Shown one piece after another: positions 7,894-16,839 of a stretch of DNA of 64,000 bases. The translations under genes were made by a program, and so were the position numbers. The notes below the pieces were generated by a model. It did no database searches, was not told where the DNA came from, and was given only the letters and a program-made list of their open reading frames with translations. How positions within the stretch are numbered: position 1 is the stretch's first letter; each line of letters opens with the position of its first letter. Origin of the DNA: Herbaspirillum sp. meg3 (lineage in GTDB: Bacteria; Pseudomonadota; Gammaproteobacteria; Burkholderiales; Burkholderiaceae_D); contig NZ_CP022736.1 of assembly GCF_002257565.1 (NCBI RefSeq), positions 5,146,001 through 5,210,000 of the forward strand, given 5' to 3'.

Positions 7894-9504
7894 TTATTTG
7901 CCGACAATCGCCAGCGCCACCGCTTCGGCAATCTTGATGCCGTCGATGGACGCAGACATGATGCCACCTGCATAACCGGCGCCTTCGCCGGCCGGGTACA
8001 AACCCTTGGTATTGAGACTTTGCAAGGTGTCGTCGTTGCGGCGGATACGCACCGGCGACGATGTGCGCGTCTCCACGCCAGTCAGCACGGCATCATGCAT
8101 GGCGTAACCACGAATCTGCTTGTCGAAGAACGGCAGAGCTTCGCGGATCGCTTCAATCGCGTAGTCAGGCAAGGACGGACCGAGGTCGCCCAGCAGCACG
8201 CCCGGCTTGTACGAAGGAATCACACTGCCGAGTTGCGTCGACGGCTTCTTCGCCAGAAAATCGCCGACCAGCTGGCCCGGCGCATCATAGTTGCGGCCGC
8301 CCAGTTCGTAGGCACGCGACTCCCACTGACGCTGGAATTCGATACCTGCCAAGGGATGACCGGGATAATCCGCCGGCGAAATGCCGACCACGATGCCGCT
8401 ATTGGCGTTGCGCTCGTTGCGTGAATACTGGCTCATGCCGTTGGTGACGACGCGTTCCGGCTCGGAGGACGCCGCGACCACGGTACCGCCCGGGCACATG
8501 CAGAAGCTGTAGACCGAACGGCCGTTGGAGGCATGATGCACCAGCTTGTAGTCGGCCGCGCCGAGGATGGGATGGCCGGCGCTGGGGCCGAAGCGGCATT
8601 TGTCGATCAGCGATTGCGGGTGTTCAGCACGGAAACCGATGGAGAACGGCTTGGCTTCCATATAGACGCCGCGGTCGTACAGCATCTGGAAGGTATCGCG
8701 CGCGCTGTGGCCGATGGCCAGCACGACGTGATCGGCGGCGATGTGTTCGCCGCTGGCCAGCGTGACGCCGCGCACTTGTCCGTCTTCGATGAGGATGTCG
8801 TCGACCTTTTGTTCGAAGCGGAATTCACCGCCCAGCGCGACGATCTTTTCGCGCATCAGTTGCACCATCTTCACCAGACGGAAAGTACCGATGTGCGGCT
8901 TGCTGACGTACATGATTTCCGGTGGCGCGTCGGCGGCGACGAACTCGGTCAGCACCTTGCGGCCGTAGTGCTTGGGATCTTTGACCTGGCTATAGAGCTT
9001 GCCGTCGGAGAAGGTGCCGGCGCCGCCTTCGCCGTATTGCACGTTGGATTCCGGCTTGAGTTCGCGCTGGCGCCACAGACCCCAGGTGTCCTTGGTACGC
9101 TCACGCACGGTCTTGCCGCGCTCCAGGATCAGCGGATTGAAACCCATCTCGGCCAGGATCAGACCGGCGAAAATGCCGCACGGCCCTGTACCGATGACGA
9201 TAGGACGCTTGCTCAGTCCGGCCGGCGCCTTGGCGACGAAATGGTAGTTGGTGTCGGGCGTCGGGACGATCGGTGACTTGTCCTTGAGGTTTTGCCTGCG
9301 CAATACGGCAGCCTCGTCGCTCACTTCGACGTCGACGGTGTAATTCAGCGTGATCGCGGACTTCTTGCGGGCATCGTAACTGCGGCGAAACAGGCTCACG
9401 CTCAACAACTCCGCGTCGGGCACGCCCAGGCGCGCCAGAATCGCTGCACGCAGATCAGCTTCAGGATGTTCGAGGGGGAGTTGTATTTCACTAATTCGCA
9501 GCAT
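7894..9504 (-). CDS. COG2509-type FAD-dependent oxidoreductase
   Basis: A 536-residue flavoprotein of the uncharacterised COG2509 dehydrogenase family. An N-terminal domain of about 95 residues (with RRSYDARKK) precedes the dinucleotide-binding motif VIGTGPCGIFAG at about 103-114; QYGEGGAGTFSDGKL, VLAIGHSARDT and the C-terminal YPAGEGAGYAGGIMSA are further family signatures. The usual length is about 530-560 residues, so it is complete. These proteins are cytoplasmic and no reaction has been firmly assigned. It is transcribed towards hutD and looks monocistronic. Confidence 0.88.
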   Translation of the reverse strand: MLRISEIQLPLEHPEADLRAAILARLGVPDAELLSVSLFRRSYDARKKSAITLNYTVDVEVSDEAAVLRRQNLKDKSPIVPTPDTNYHFVAKAPAGLSKRPIVIGTGPCGIFAGLILAEMGFNPLILERGKTVRERTKDTWGLWRQRELKPESNVQYGEGGAGTFSDGKLYSQVKDPKHYGRKVLTEFVAADAPPEIMYVSKPHIGTFRLVKMVQLMREKIVALGGEFRFEQKVDDILIEDGQVRGVTLASGEHIAADHVVLAIGHSARDTFQMLYDRGVYMEAKPFSIGFRAEHPQSLIDKCRFGPSAGHPILGAADYKLVHHASNGRSVYSFCMCPGGTVVAASSEPERVVTNGMSQYSRNERNANSGIVVGISPADYPGHPLAGIEFQRQWESRAYELGGRNYDAPGQLVGDFLAKKPSTQLGSVIPSYKPGVLLGDLGPSLPDYAIEAIREALPFFDKQIRGYAMHDAVLTGVETRTSSPVRIRRNDDTLQSLNTKGLYPAGEGAGYAGGIMSASIDGIKIAEAVALAIVGK

Positions 9505-9637
9505 CTACTTCTTTCCATTATTCATTGCCGCCTCGCCGCTGCACGTCTGCAGAGAGTCTTCCGGGGCAGCCGGCATTTTACTCTACCGCGGCCTGCCGGC
9601 GCTTTCCATACGAGCTTGCAGGATGGCAACACGACAA

Positions 9638-9666
9638 CAAAAAACCCGCTTCGGCAGGAAGCGGGT
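9638..9666 (-). terminator. Rho-independent terminator of ltrA
   Basis: On the minus strand a nine-base stem ACCCGCTTC/GAAGCGGGT with a five-base loop is followed by a run of six T residues. It lies 49 bases after the stop codon of the LtrA gene. Confidence 0.85.
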
Positions 9667-9714
9667 CTTGTCGGATGCCCTGAATCGCTATTTCACCGCA
9701 GCGTTACTACTACC

Positions 9715-10911
9715 TCACCACTGAGATGCGTGTTCGTCCTGATAGCTCAAGGCGGTCTTGCGACGAGAGCAACTTTCCCAGACTGCCGTAAAAACCAGCA
9801 CCGCCGTCGTCAGTCCCGCGACCATCAGCAGATCCGTGACATGGGCGAACATCGCCAACACGGCCAGCAGCAGCAAACCGACAATGTGCGACAGCGGAAA
9901 ACGCCGGTACACGACCTTTTTATAGACCGCATTACCGAACAGATACATGGCAGGTCCGGCGATCAGTACCAGCAGTGTCGTTGGAGCAATATGTTGATCC
10001 GGATGCGCAATCACCAGTTCATTGGCCACCGCCGATACGATGACGCCTGCGACGATGATCACGTGTACGTAGTGGAAATAAGCACCGATACGGCCGGGAT
10101 CATTGGAGAGCATGATGGCCTCGCTGCCGTCCTTGCTGCTGGTGTCGAAGTACAGCCACCACATCGCCAGGCTGCCGATGAAGGTGACGATGAATGCGAC
10201 CATGACCGGCGCTTCCCACTCCTGCGCGTGCGCGACGGTGGCGCCGGTGATCAGCAGGGCTTCGCCCAGCGCGACGATCACGAACAGCTGGCAGCGCTCG
10301 GCCAGGTGCCCGCCTTCGATAGTCCATTCCTGCGTGTCCGAGCGGCCCATGCCCGGCAAGGCAAAACCCGTCATCGGCGAAAAATACTCACAGGCGACGG
10401 CAATGATCCAGAACAGCAAACGATGTTCCTGCGACATGCCGCCGGCAATCCAGAATGCCGCAGAAATCACCAGCCAGCCGAACATGCGGCGAAAATTGGG
10501 TGTGAGTGCATGGCGCGATCCGAGACAGACCAGCACGAACAGCGTGCGACCGACCTGAATGACGGCATAGGCAATCGCAAACACCAGACCGCGTCCGGCA
10601 AACGCGTCGGGGATCGCCGCCGCCATCAGCAGGCCGACCAGCATGATGGCGAACAGCAAAATGCGGATGGGCAAGGTCTCCGGATCAAACCAGTTGGTGA
10701 CCCACGAGGTGTATTGCCACGCCAGCCAGACGGCAAACCACAAGACCAGAGTTTCGATGGCCCCGTTGAGGGTGAGGTTTTCCAGCAGGCGATGCGAGAG
10801 CTGGGTGACGGCAAACACGTAGATCAGATCGAAGAATAATTCCACGAACGAGACGCGTGCTTCGTGACCGTCGCGTACGCGCAGCAGACCGGTTTGCGAT
10901 GGCTTTTTCAT
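9715..10911 (-). CDS. ltrA: Low-temperature-requirement protein A (LtrA) family membrane protein
   Basis: A 398-residue integral membrane protein with about twelve hydrophobic segments. The N-terminal VSFVELFFDLIYVFAVTQLSH is a clear LtrA signature, and FALPGMGRSDTQEWTIEGGH-like and HLAERCQLFVIVALGEALL segments (described in parts) are also typical. LtrA was named from a Listeria mutant needing it for growth at low temperature; the biochemical role is not known. The start has GGGGGG upstream, and a good terminator follows the gene. It is divergent from the YXWGXW gene across a 323-base gap. Confidence 0.88.
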   Translation of the reverse strand: MKKPSQTGLLRVRDGHEARVSFVELFFDLIYVFAVTQLSHRLLENLTLNGAIETLVLWFAVWLAWQYTSWVTNWFDPETLPIRILLFAIMLVGLLMAAAIPDAFAGRGLVFAIAYAVIQVGRTLFVLVCLGSRHALTPNFRRMFGWLVISAAFWIAGGMSQEHRLLFWIIAVACEYFSPMTGFALPGMGRSDTQEWTIEGGHLAERCQLFVIVALGEALLITGATVAHAQEWEAPVMVAFIVTFIGSLAMWWLYFDTSSKDGSEAIMLSNDPGRIGAYFHYVHVIIVAGVIVSAVANELVIAHPDQHIAPTTLLVLIAGPAMYLFGNAVYKKVVYRRFPLSHIVGLLLLAVLAMFAHVTDLLMVAGLTTAVLVFTAVWESCSRRKTALSYQDEHASQW

Positions 10912-11234
10912 GATCCCCCCTTTTGCTCTCTACTCTTGAACCTTGACCTTGATTCACCTGACCCACAGTCCTATCGTCGCATGCGCGATGCGGCGGGGAC
11001 AAGACAAGTGCCGTATTCGGCGACGGAAAGTGCTGCAGCAGTTGCGTATTTCTGACAGCCGACTGACGGGAGATTTGTTTCCGGCTATTTCCGTTTCGTC
11101 ACTAGTGCGCCGTAACGGATACACAAAATTACAGTCTGTACATTTCAGCTGCTCTACATTGGAGTCATCGGCTGAGTGGCAACGGAAGAGAGCCGCAAGA
11201 ACCGACGACTCATTTAAAAACACGGGAGTACATC
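10912..11234. other. Intergenic region between ltrA and the YXWGXW gene
   Basis: A 323-base gap between divergent genes with no convincing coding frame. It must carry both promoters; I could not assign -35/-10 boxes with confidence. Ribosome sites are visible at each end (GGGGGG for ltrA, GGGAG for the small gene). Confidence 0.5.
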
Positions 11235-11564
11235 ATGACCTACAAGAATATTGTCCTGGCAGTCTTGCTGGCCACGAGCGCTGCATCGGCAGTGCTGATG
11301 GCGCCGGCAGCACAAGCGCAAGCACGCACCTCGGTGGATATCCGCATCGGCACGCCCCCGCCGCCTCCACGTTATGAACGCGCACCGCCTCCACGCCGCG
11401 GCTACGTCTGGGCGCCGGGTTACTGGGCATGGAATGGCCATCGCCACGTCTGGGTCGGCGGCCACTGGGAACGCGTGCGTCGCGGCTACCATCGCTATGC
11501 GCCACCGGGCTGGCATCAGGATCCGGACGGCTGGCGTTTCAACCGCGGTGGCTGGGAACGTTGA
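11235..11564 (+). CDS. YXWGXW-repeat secreted protein
   Basis: A 109-residue exported protein. Residues 1-29 form a signal peptide ending in APAAQAQA. The mature part is rich in Pro, Arg, Gly, Tyr and Trp, with repeated aromatic motifs such as YVWAPGYWAW, HVWVGGHWE and WRFNRGGW, which define the YXWGXW repeat family common in beta-proteobacteria. It is periplasmic or surface-associated and its function is unknown. GGGAG lies before the ATG, and a strong terminator follows 30 bases after the stop, so it is a single-gene unit. Confidence 0.85.
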   Translation: MTYKNIVLAVLLATSAASAVLMAPAAQAQARTSVDIRIGTPPPPPRYERAPPPRRGYVWAPGYWAWNGHRHVWVGGHWERVRRGYHRYAPPGWHQDPDGWRFNRGGWER

Positions 11565-11593
11565 TCCGGAAGCATCCGATCATCGCCAAAGCA

Positions 11594-11626
11594 AAAAGGC
11601 CTGCATGGTTACCATGCAGGCCTTTT
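11594..11626. terminator. Bidirectional terminator
   Basis: A perfect 16-base inverted repeat (AAAAGGCCTGCATGGT and its complement around one base) ending in TTTT on both strands. It separates the YXWGXW gene from the convergent PPOX-type flavoprotein gene and can serve both. Confidence 0.9.
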
Positions 11627-11658
11627 AATTGCTGCAGCCTTGCCGCAAAAAACACCTG

Positions 11659-12285
11659 TCAGTAAAGCGTCGTCTTCACGCGTTCCGGCAAGGCGGCATC
11701 GTAGGCTGCGCCATCAATAGCGGACTGGCTGACACGCTCCAGAATCTGCCCCGGCGTCGGCAGGCTGCTGCGCCCGACATGGCGTGACGAATCCCACAAT
11801 CCGGCGCGCGCCACCGCACGCGAGCATTGAAAGAAAATCGTCTCCACCTTGATCACCAGCACCACCCTGGGTTGCTTGCCGTCCATGGCGTAGCGTGCGA
11901 GCAAGACCGGATCGGTGCTGATGCGTGCACGACCATTGATGCGCAGCGTCTCACCCAGACCCGGAATCAGAAACAGCATCGCCACGCGCGGATCGCTGAT
12001 CAGATTGCGCAGACTGTCGATACGATTATTGCCGCGGCGCTCTGGGAGGATGACCGTGTGAGCGTCGACCACGTCGACAAAACCACGCGGGTCGCCGCGC
12101 GGCGAACAATCCAGACCGTCCGGCCCGACCGTCGCCAGAGCAAGAAAAGGCGACGCGGCGATCCATTGCCGGTAGTACTCGTCGATGTGATCGAGCTCCT
12201 TGGCCAGCGAGGCCTGCGCAGGCTGGCCGAACAACGTCTCCAGCTTCTCTACGGTCTCAATATCGAATTGATGATCTGCCAACAT
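11659..12285 (-). CDS. PPOX-type FMN-binding flavoprotein
   Basis: A 208-residue split-barrel protein of the pyridoxamine-5'-phosphate-oxidase-like superfamily. The motif FLALATVGPDGLDCSPRGD, the RRGNNRIDSLRNLISDP segment and GETLRINGRARIS match the FMN-dependent MSMEG_1061-like subgroup, which often acts as F420- or FMN-dependent reductase or is uncharacterised. I start at ATG 12285, which has AGGAG upstream. mnmC lies 57 bases upstream on the same strand; whether they are cotranscribed is not clear. Confidence 0.82.
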   Translation of the reverse strand: MLADHQFDIETVEKLETLFGQPAQASLAKELDHIDEYYRQWIAASPFLALATVGPDGLDCSPRGDPRGFVDVVDAHTVILPERRGNNRIDSLRNLISDPRVAMLFLIPGLGETLRINGRARISTDPVLLARYAMDGKQPRVVLVIKVETIFFQCSRAVARAGLWDSSRHVGRSSLPTPGQILERVSQSAIDGAAYDAALPERVKTTLY

Positions 12286-12342
12286 GCAACGCTCCTTTGA
12301 TAGTCTCAAATTCTGTGCGACGGAATGACGGTCAGCTGATAG

Positions 12343-14166
12343 TCAGCACCTGCCCTGCCGATGCGCCTTCAACGCAAACCTTGCGGGATCCAGCAAACCC
12401 AGCAAGTCTTTACCAAGCGGCGCCGGTTCTCCCTCCAGATGGCAGGCGAGAATTTCTGCTGCCAGCGGCGCCCAGATCAGGCCGCGTGATGCGTAAGCCA
12501 GCAGGCCGTGCAGCTGCGGCTGACGCGGCACCTCGCGCAGTTGCACCTCTCCCGCTCCGCCCAGCGCTGCGTCATCAGGCAAGGCGCCGATCAATGGCAA
12601 GCGGTCGGCCGATACGCAACGAAAACCGACCCGGCCCGACAGAGGCATTTCATTTGTGGCCGACATCAACGTCGCCGCCAGCTCTGGTTGCCGCAGCAAC
12701 TGAGCAAGCTTATCGAGATTGCCGCGATGGCTGTCGATGCGCAATGCGGGATCATCGTCCTGGTCATAGCTGGCACCCATGCTGATCACACCGTCAACCG
12801 CGCCGGTAAGGTAACCGTCGCCGCACAGCACGAAAGGCAAGTCCGGCAAAACGGATGCCGGCAAATGACTGACCTGCCCGCGTATGGCCTGCAAGGGTAA
12901 GGAATCAGCCTGTGCAAATCGTGTGGCCTGCATGCCGTTGGCCAGAATGACGACCGGCGCCTGCGCAATCATTTGTCCATCCACATCGCAGACCTGCCAG
13001 GTGTCGCCGTCACGCCGCAAAGAACTCGCCGTTTGCAGGAAGTGCCGCTGCACGTGGTCACCGCATGCCTCCAGCATTGCTTCGCAGACGATGGCTGGCC
13101 GCAACCAGCCGCCAGTCGGGAAGAACCAGCCACTGCCGGTTGCCATGCCCAAACGCGCGCTGGCCTCATCCGCCGACAACCATTGGGCGTAATCGACGGG
13201 ATAGTCCCAATGGCGCGCCGCCTGCTCGAAGGCGCCGGCCTGTTCGGCATCGCGCGCCACCTGCAGCACGCCGCATGCCTGCCCCGCCTGACGGGCGCTG
13301 TCGAATACGCCGCTGCGCGCCCAGACCTGCTGCGCAAACAGAAAGGCCGCGCGCGTCAGCCGCGCCGTCGGATTGTCATCGCGCGAAATCGCCGGCATGT
13401 AGACGCCCGCGAGATTGCCGGATGCTTCCTGTGCGGCATGTGCGTGCTGCTCGATCAGCGTCACCTGCCAGCCGCGCGCGGCCAGGCTTTCACAGGCGGC
13501 GCTGCCGGCCAGCCCGGCGCCAATCACGATGGCTTTGCGGTCGATATGACTTGTGATCGATGACGTCTCCCAACGCGGTGAAAAACGCGCAGGTGCAAAG
13601 CCCTCCTCGTTCTCATTCTTGCTCTCGGAAATGAAACCAGCCTGCAACCATTCCCGACGCGCAAACGGCAACTCGCCTTGCGCCAGCAAACCCGCTTGCG
13701 GCGCTGCCAATCGACTCAGCCATTTCAACAGCGCACTATTCCATGCCGGATCGCTGCGCAAGAGAAAGAAGTCGATACGCGCTTCCAATTGCGGCAGGCT
13801 GCTTAGCAGGTCGCCATTGATCAGCGTGAACACCAGTTGTTTTTTTCCTTGTGTCAGAAACAGCCGGTGATAACCCGGCACCTGTGGCGGCCAGGCTTGC
13901 TGCAGTTGTTCGGGCAATGCGGATGACCATTGCGCCAGCTGTTCACGCGTGGGCGGTTGCGGATCAATGACGAGGTAATGCAGGCGGCCCGGCACCTCCG
14001 TGTCTGATGTGTCTGATGTTTCTGATCGCCATGCAGACCAGACTTGCAGCAGTTGCGCGCCGTCGCCGAAACCGTTTTGCAAGATGGTGAATTGCGTACG
14101 CCCGCGCCAACGCCGCTGCAAGTCAGCGTCGTTGAACTGCGGATAATCCGGTGAAGATGGCGTCAT
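12343..14166 (-). CDS. mnmC: MnmC-like tRNA wobble-uridine modification protein with eroded methyltransferase domain
   Basis: About 607 residues. From about 210 onward it is a normal MnmC FAD-dependent oxidoreductase: IGAGLAGS at 215-222, ASGNLAGVYMP, PTGGWLRP, VVILANG, IRGQVSHLP and the final ASRGLIWAPLAAEILA. This half removes carboxymethyl from cmnm5(s2)U34 of tRNA to give nm5(s2)U. The first 180 residues align with the MnmD methyltransferase but lack the N-terminal DVYFS...ETRYVF segment, have NGFGDG in place of SGFGTG, and lack the DGFAPAKNP motif that carries the catalytic aspartate. Methyl transfer is therefore doubtful. The start at 14166 is not backed by a clear ribosome site; the frame is open to 14520. 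Confidence 0.8.
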   Translation of the reverse strand: MTPSSPDYPQFNDADLQRRWRGRTQFTILQNGFGDGAQLLQVWSAWRSETSDTSDTEVPGRLHYLVIDPQPPTREQLAQWSSALPEQLQQAWPPQVPGYHRLFLTQGKKQLVFTLINGDLLSSLPQLEARIDFFLLRSDPAWNSALLKWLSRLAAPQAGLLAQGELPFARREWLQAGFISESKNENEEGFAPARFSPRWETSSITSHIDRKAIVIGAGLAGSAACESLAARGWQVTLIEQHAHAAQEASGNLAGVYMPAISRDDNPTARLTRAAFLFAQQVWARSGVFDSARQAGQACGVLQVARDAEQAGAFEQAARHWDYPVDYAQWLSADEASARLGMATGSGWFFPTGGWLRPAIVCEAMLEACGDHVQRHFLQTASSLRRDGDTWQVCDVDGQMIAQAPVVILANGMQATRFAQADSLPLQAIRGQVSHLPASVLPDLPFVLCGDGYLTGAVDGVISMGASYDQDDDPALRIDSHRGNLDKLAQLLRQPELAATLMSATNEMPLSGRVGFRCVSADRLPLIGALPDDAALGGAGEVQLREVPRQPQLHGLLAYASRGLIWAPLAAEILACHLEGEPAPLGKDLLGLLDPARFALKAHRQGRC

Positions 14167-14326
14167 GCAAAGTGGGATAGAGGAGCGACCTGCCGCCGAC
14201 AGCGGCGGCCTGCCCGATATGCCGATATGATACGCTGTCCTTTCACTGTGCTTGCCTTGTCCGGCACCGCCCACTGCTACATCAAGGCGATGCCGGATCG
14301 CTGCCGGAACTATTCCATCATTCCTT

Positions 14327-15274
14327 ATGCCGCAACGCCCTTCCTCCAACACGCGCCTTCCTCCGCTGTCTGCCTTGCGATTTTTTGAAGTCGCCGGACG
14401 GCTGCAAAGTTTCAAGCTGGCGGCGGCCGAACTGAACGTCACGCCCAGCGCCGTCAGCCACGGCATCGTCAGTCTGGAACAAAGCCTGGGGGTCACGCTG
14501 TTCGTGCGTGAACCGCGCAAACTGAGCCTGACGCCTGAAGGCGCCGACTACCTGCGCTATATCTCAGAAGCCTTCGCACTGATCGCCACCGGCACGCAAC
14601 GCCTGCCCGGTCAGGGCGACCGCTACGGCCTGCAGCGCAGCATCACCGTCAGTTGCGCGCCGACGCTGGCATCGCGCTGGCTGCTGCCACGCCTGCCGGC
14701 GTTCCGCGATCATTGGCCCGATACGAATGTCACGGTCGACACCTCGCAGCGCCAGGTCAATCTGTCGACGGATGGTTTTGACTTCGCCATCCGCATGAGC
14801 CGTGCGCAAGTTGTTGACGCCAATTGGGCCCGGCTGTTCGGTGAGCAGCTGGTGCCGGTATGCAGTCCGGCCTATCGTGACCGCCTGCTTGATGCGCAAG
14901 GCGAGATTGATCTATCCCGTGACTTGCACCGCGCTACGCTGATCCACGTTAGCCAGGCCAGCGAAGACTGGCAGACCTGGCTGAGCCATACCGGTCTCAA
15001 AGATATCGACGCACAGCGCGGTCTGCGCTTCGACACCATCCAGATGGCCTTTGAAGCCGCCGCCGGCGGACTCGGCGTGGCGCTGGGACGACGTCCGCTG
15101 GTGGACCGCGATCTGGAAGCCGGAACGCTGGTCGAACTCAGCCCGCAAGTGGTTGACGCCGAAACCGCCTACTGGCTGGTCAGCGCGCAGGACGCCGGGC
15201 ATCGCCCCGACCTGTCCGGTTTCAAACACTGGCTGCTGCAAGAAGCGCGCAGCTTCGAAGACCAGCGGACGTAG
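14327..15274 (+). CDS. LysR-family regulator, GcvA-like
   Basis: A 315-residue LysR regulator. The N-terminal winged helix (LPPLSALRFFEVAGRLQSF, then AAAELNVTPSAVSHGIVSLE) belongs to the GcvA/AmpR type, and the effector domain starts near residue 95. ATG 14327 is preferred because the sequence before it does not look like LysR; the frame begins at 14252. It is divergent from mnmC and upstream of the MFS gene on the same strand, so the MFS gene is its most likely target. Effector unknown. Confidence 0.88.
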   Translation: MPQRPSSNTRLPPLSALRFFEVAGRLQSFKLAAAELNVTPSAVSHGIVSLEQSLGVTLFVREPRKLSLTPEGADYLRYISEAFALIATGTQRLPGQGDRYGLQRSITVSCAPTLASRWLLPRLPAFRDHWPDTNVTVDTSQRQVNLSTDGFDFAIRMSRAQVVDANWARLFGEQLVPVCSPAYRDRLLDAQGEIDLSRDLHRATLIHVSQASEDWQTWLSHTGLKDIDAQRGLRFDTIQMAFEAAAGGLGVALGRRPLVDRDLEAGTLVELSPQVVDAETAYWLVSAQDAGHRPDLSGFKHWLLQEARSFEDQRT

Positions 15275-15291
15275 CAGTTCATCCAACTATC

Positions 15292-15328
15292 GATGAATAG
15301 ATGAATAGATGAATAGATGAATAGATGA
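15292..15328 (+). repeat. Octanucleotide tandem repeat
   Basis: Four perfect copies of the 8-base unit GATGAATA (15292-15323) plus five more bases of a fifth copy. It lies just after the LysR gene and before the MFS gene. An in-frame ATG at 15325, inside the last partial copy, could begin an extended MFS protein. Units whose length is not a multiple of three can change reading frame or spacing by slipped-strand replication. Confidence 0.9.
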
Positions 15329-15420
15329 GCCAGGCTCATCTGTCGTCAACAGTTTTTCCTTTGTCGCGCTGCTTGCGCGCTGCTAGTGTGACGGCTGTCA
15401 TCGTATTCAGGACAGCTACC

Positions 15421-16704
15421 ATGCCGGCACCTTCAACACAGTCATCTCACCCGCTGAGCCGCAACGCACTCATCGTCGTCATCACGGCCGGGCTGGTGCT
15501 CAGCGTCGTGATGGGCATACGCCAGACCTTCGGCCTGTTCATCAATCCATTTTCTTACGACCGCGGTTTGCCGGTGACGATCATTGCGTTCGCCATCGCC
15601 CTGCACAATCTGGTCTGGGGATTCGCCCAGCCGTTTGCCGGCGCAGCGGCCGACCGCTATGGCGCCACGCCGGTGGTCGCTTTCGGTGCGGCGACCTTTG
15701 CGGGCGGCCTGGCCTTGGCCGCGGTGGCGCCATCGGGATTATTGCTGGTGCTGGGACTGGGCGTGCTGGTCGGCATCGGCATCAGCTGTACCAGCTTCGG
15801 CGTGGTGCTGGCGGCCGTGGGCCGTGTCGCCACACCGCAGCAACGCAGCATGGCGATGGGCATCGCCAGCGCCGGCGGCTCGCTCGGCCAGGTGCTATTG
15901 GTGCCGCTGGCGCAAACCGTACGCGAAAGCGCCGGCGTCTCGATGTCGCTGTTCGTGCTGGCAGTATTGACGCTGCTGATCGCCCCCACCGGCATCCTGC
16001 TGGACCGGAACCGGCGCAAGTCTGCCGCTGCCACGCCCTCGTCTTCCCCTGATACCAACGCCATAACAGCGCCGTCTTCAAACGCATCCTCGTTGAAGGA
16101 CGTGCTGGTGCTGGCGGCCCGTCATCGCGGCTATCGCCTGCTGACCATCGGCTTTTTCACCTGCGGCTTTCAGCTGGCGTTCATCGGTACCCATCTGCCG
16201 GGTTATCTGCTGCTCTGCCATATGCCGCTTGGATTGGGTGCGACTGCGCTGGCGCTGATCGGCCTGTTCAATATGGCCGGCAGCTGGGGTTGCGGCTGGC
16301 TGGGCGGACGTTTTCGCCAGCACCACGTACTGGGGTGGCTCTACCTGATCCGCAGCGCCGCCATCGTGGCTTTTCTGCTGCTGCCGACCAGCACTGCCTC
16401 TGTCGTGATCTTTGCGGCCGTCATGGGCCTGACCTGGCTGGGTACCGTGCCGCTGACCAGCGGATTGGTCGCCAAGGTGTTCGGTACGCGCCATCTCGGC
16501 ACCTTGTTCGGCGTATGCTTCATGAGCCATCAGATCGGCTCTTTCCTCGGTGCGTGGCTGGGCGGATTCATGTTCGACCTGACCGGCTCCTACACCCTGG
16601 TGTGGGGTGCGACGGTTGCTGCCGGGCTGATGGCAGCGCTGTTGCATTTTCCGATTGACGATACAGCCATCGACATTTCCACCGGGCAAATGCAGCCGGC
16701 CTGA
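15421..16704 (+). CDS. MFS transporter
   Basis: A 427-residue major-facilitator protein with twelve predicted helices and a central cytoplasmic loop of low complexity rich in Ser, Ala and Thr (about residues 200-225). The loop 2-3 motif reads GAAADRYGATPVV. It resembles the oxalate/formate-antiporter-like or YbfB-like group of carboxylate transporters, but the substrate is open. I choose ATG 15421; an upstream in-frame ATG at 15325 lies at the edge of the octanucleotide repeat and would add 32 residues of unlikely composition. Confidence 0.88.
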   Translation: MPAPSTQSSHPLSRNALIVVITAGLVLSVVMGIRQTFGLFINPFSYDRGLPVTIIAFAIALHNLVWGFAQPFAGAAADRYGATPVVAFGAATFAGGLALAAVAPSGLLLVLGLGVLVGIGISCTSFGVVLAAVGRVATPQQRSMAMGIASAGGSLGQVLLVPLAQTVRESAGVSMSLFVLAVLTLLIAPTGILLDRNRRKSAAATPSSSPDTNAITAPSSNASSLKDVLVLAARHRGYRLLTIGFFTCGFQLAFIGTHLPGYLLLCHMPLGLGATALALIGLFNMAGSWGCGWLGGRFRQHHVLGWLYLIRSAAIVAFLLLPTSTASVVIFAAVMGLTWLGTVPLTSGLVAKVFGTRHLGTLFGVCFMSHQIGSFLGAWLGGFMFDLTGSYTLVWGATVAAGLMAALLHFPIDDTAIDISTGQMQPA

Positions 16705-16839
16705 GTGGGTATGGGCGGGTGTAAAAAGACGGACCGAAGGAAACGCATTAAAATCGTTACGCCTTCGGATACCCCCTTTTTACGCTTGCGCGCATTGTGC
16801 GCAGCTTTTTGCCTGCCCATTGCCTGCTACCCGCTGCCC

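Noticed and set aside
9292..10839. A 515-codon plus-strand frame opposite the flavoprotein and ltrA
   Set aside because: It crosses two genes and a terminator and has no recognisable domain.
15292..15340. Repeat cluster as a possible CRISPR or terminator
   Set aside because: The 8-base unit has no spacers. The GATGAGCC-A-GGCTCATC hairpin beside it has too small a loop and no clean T run.
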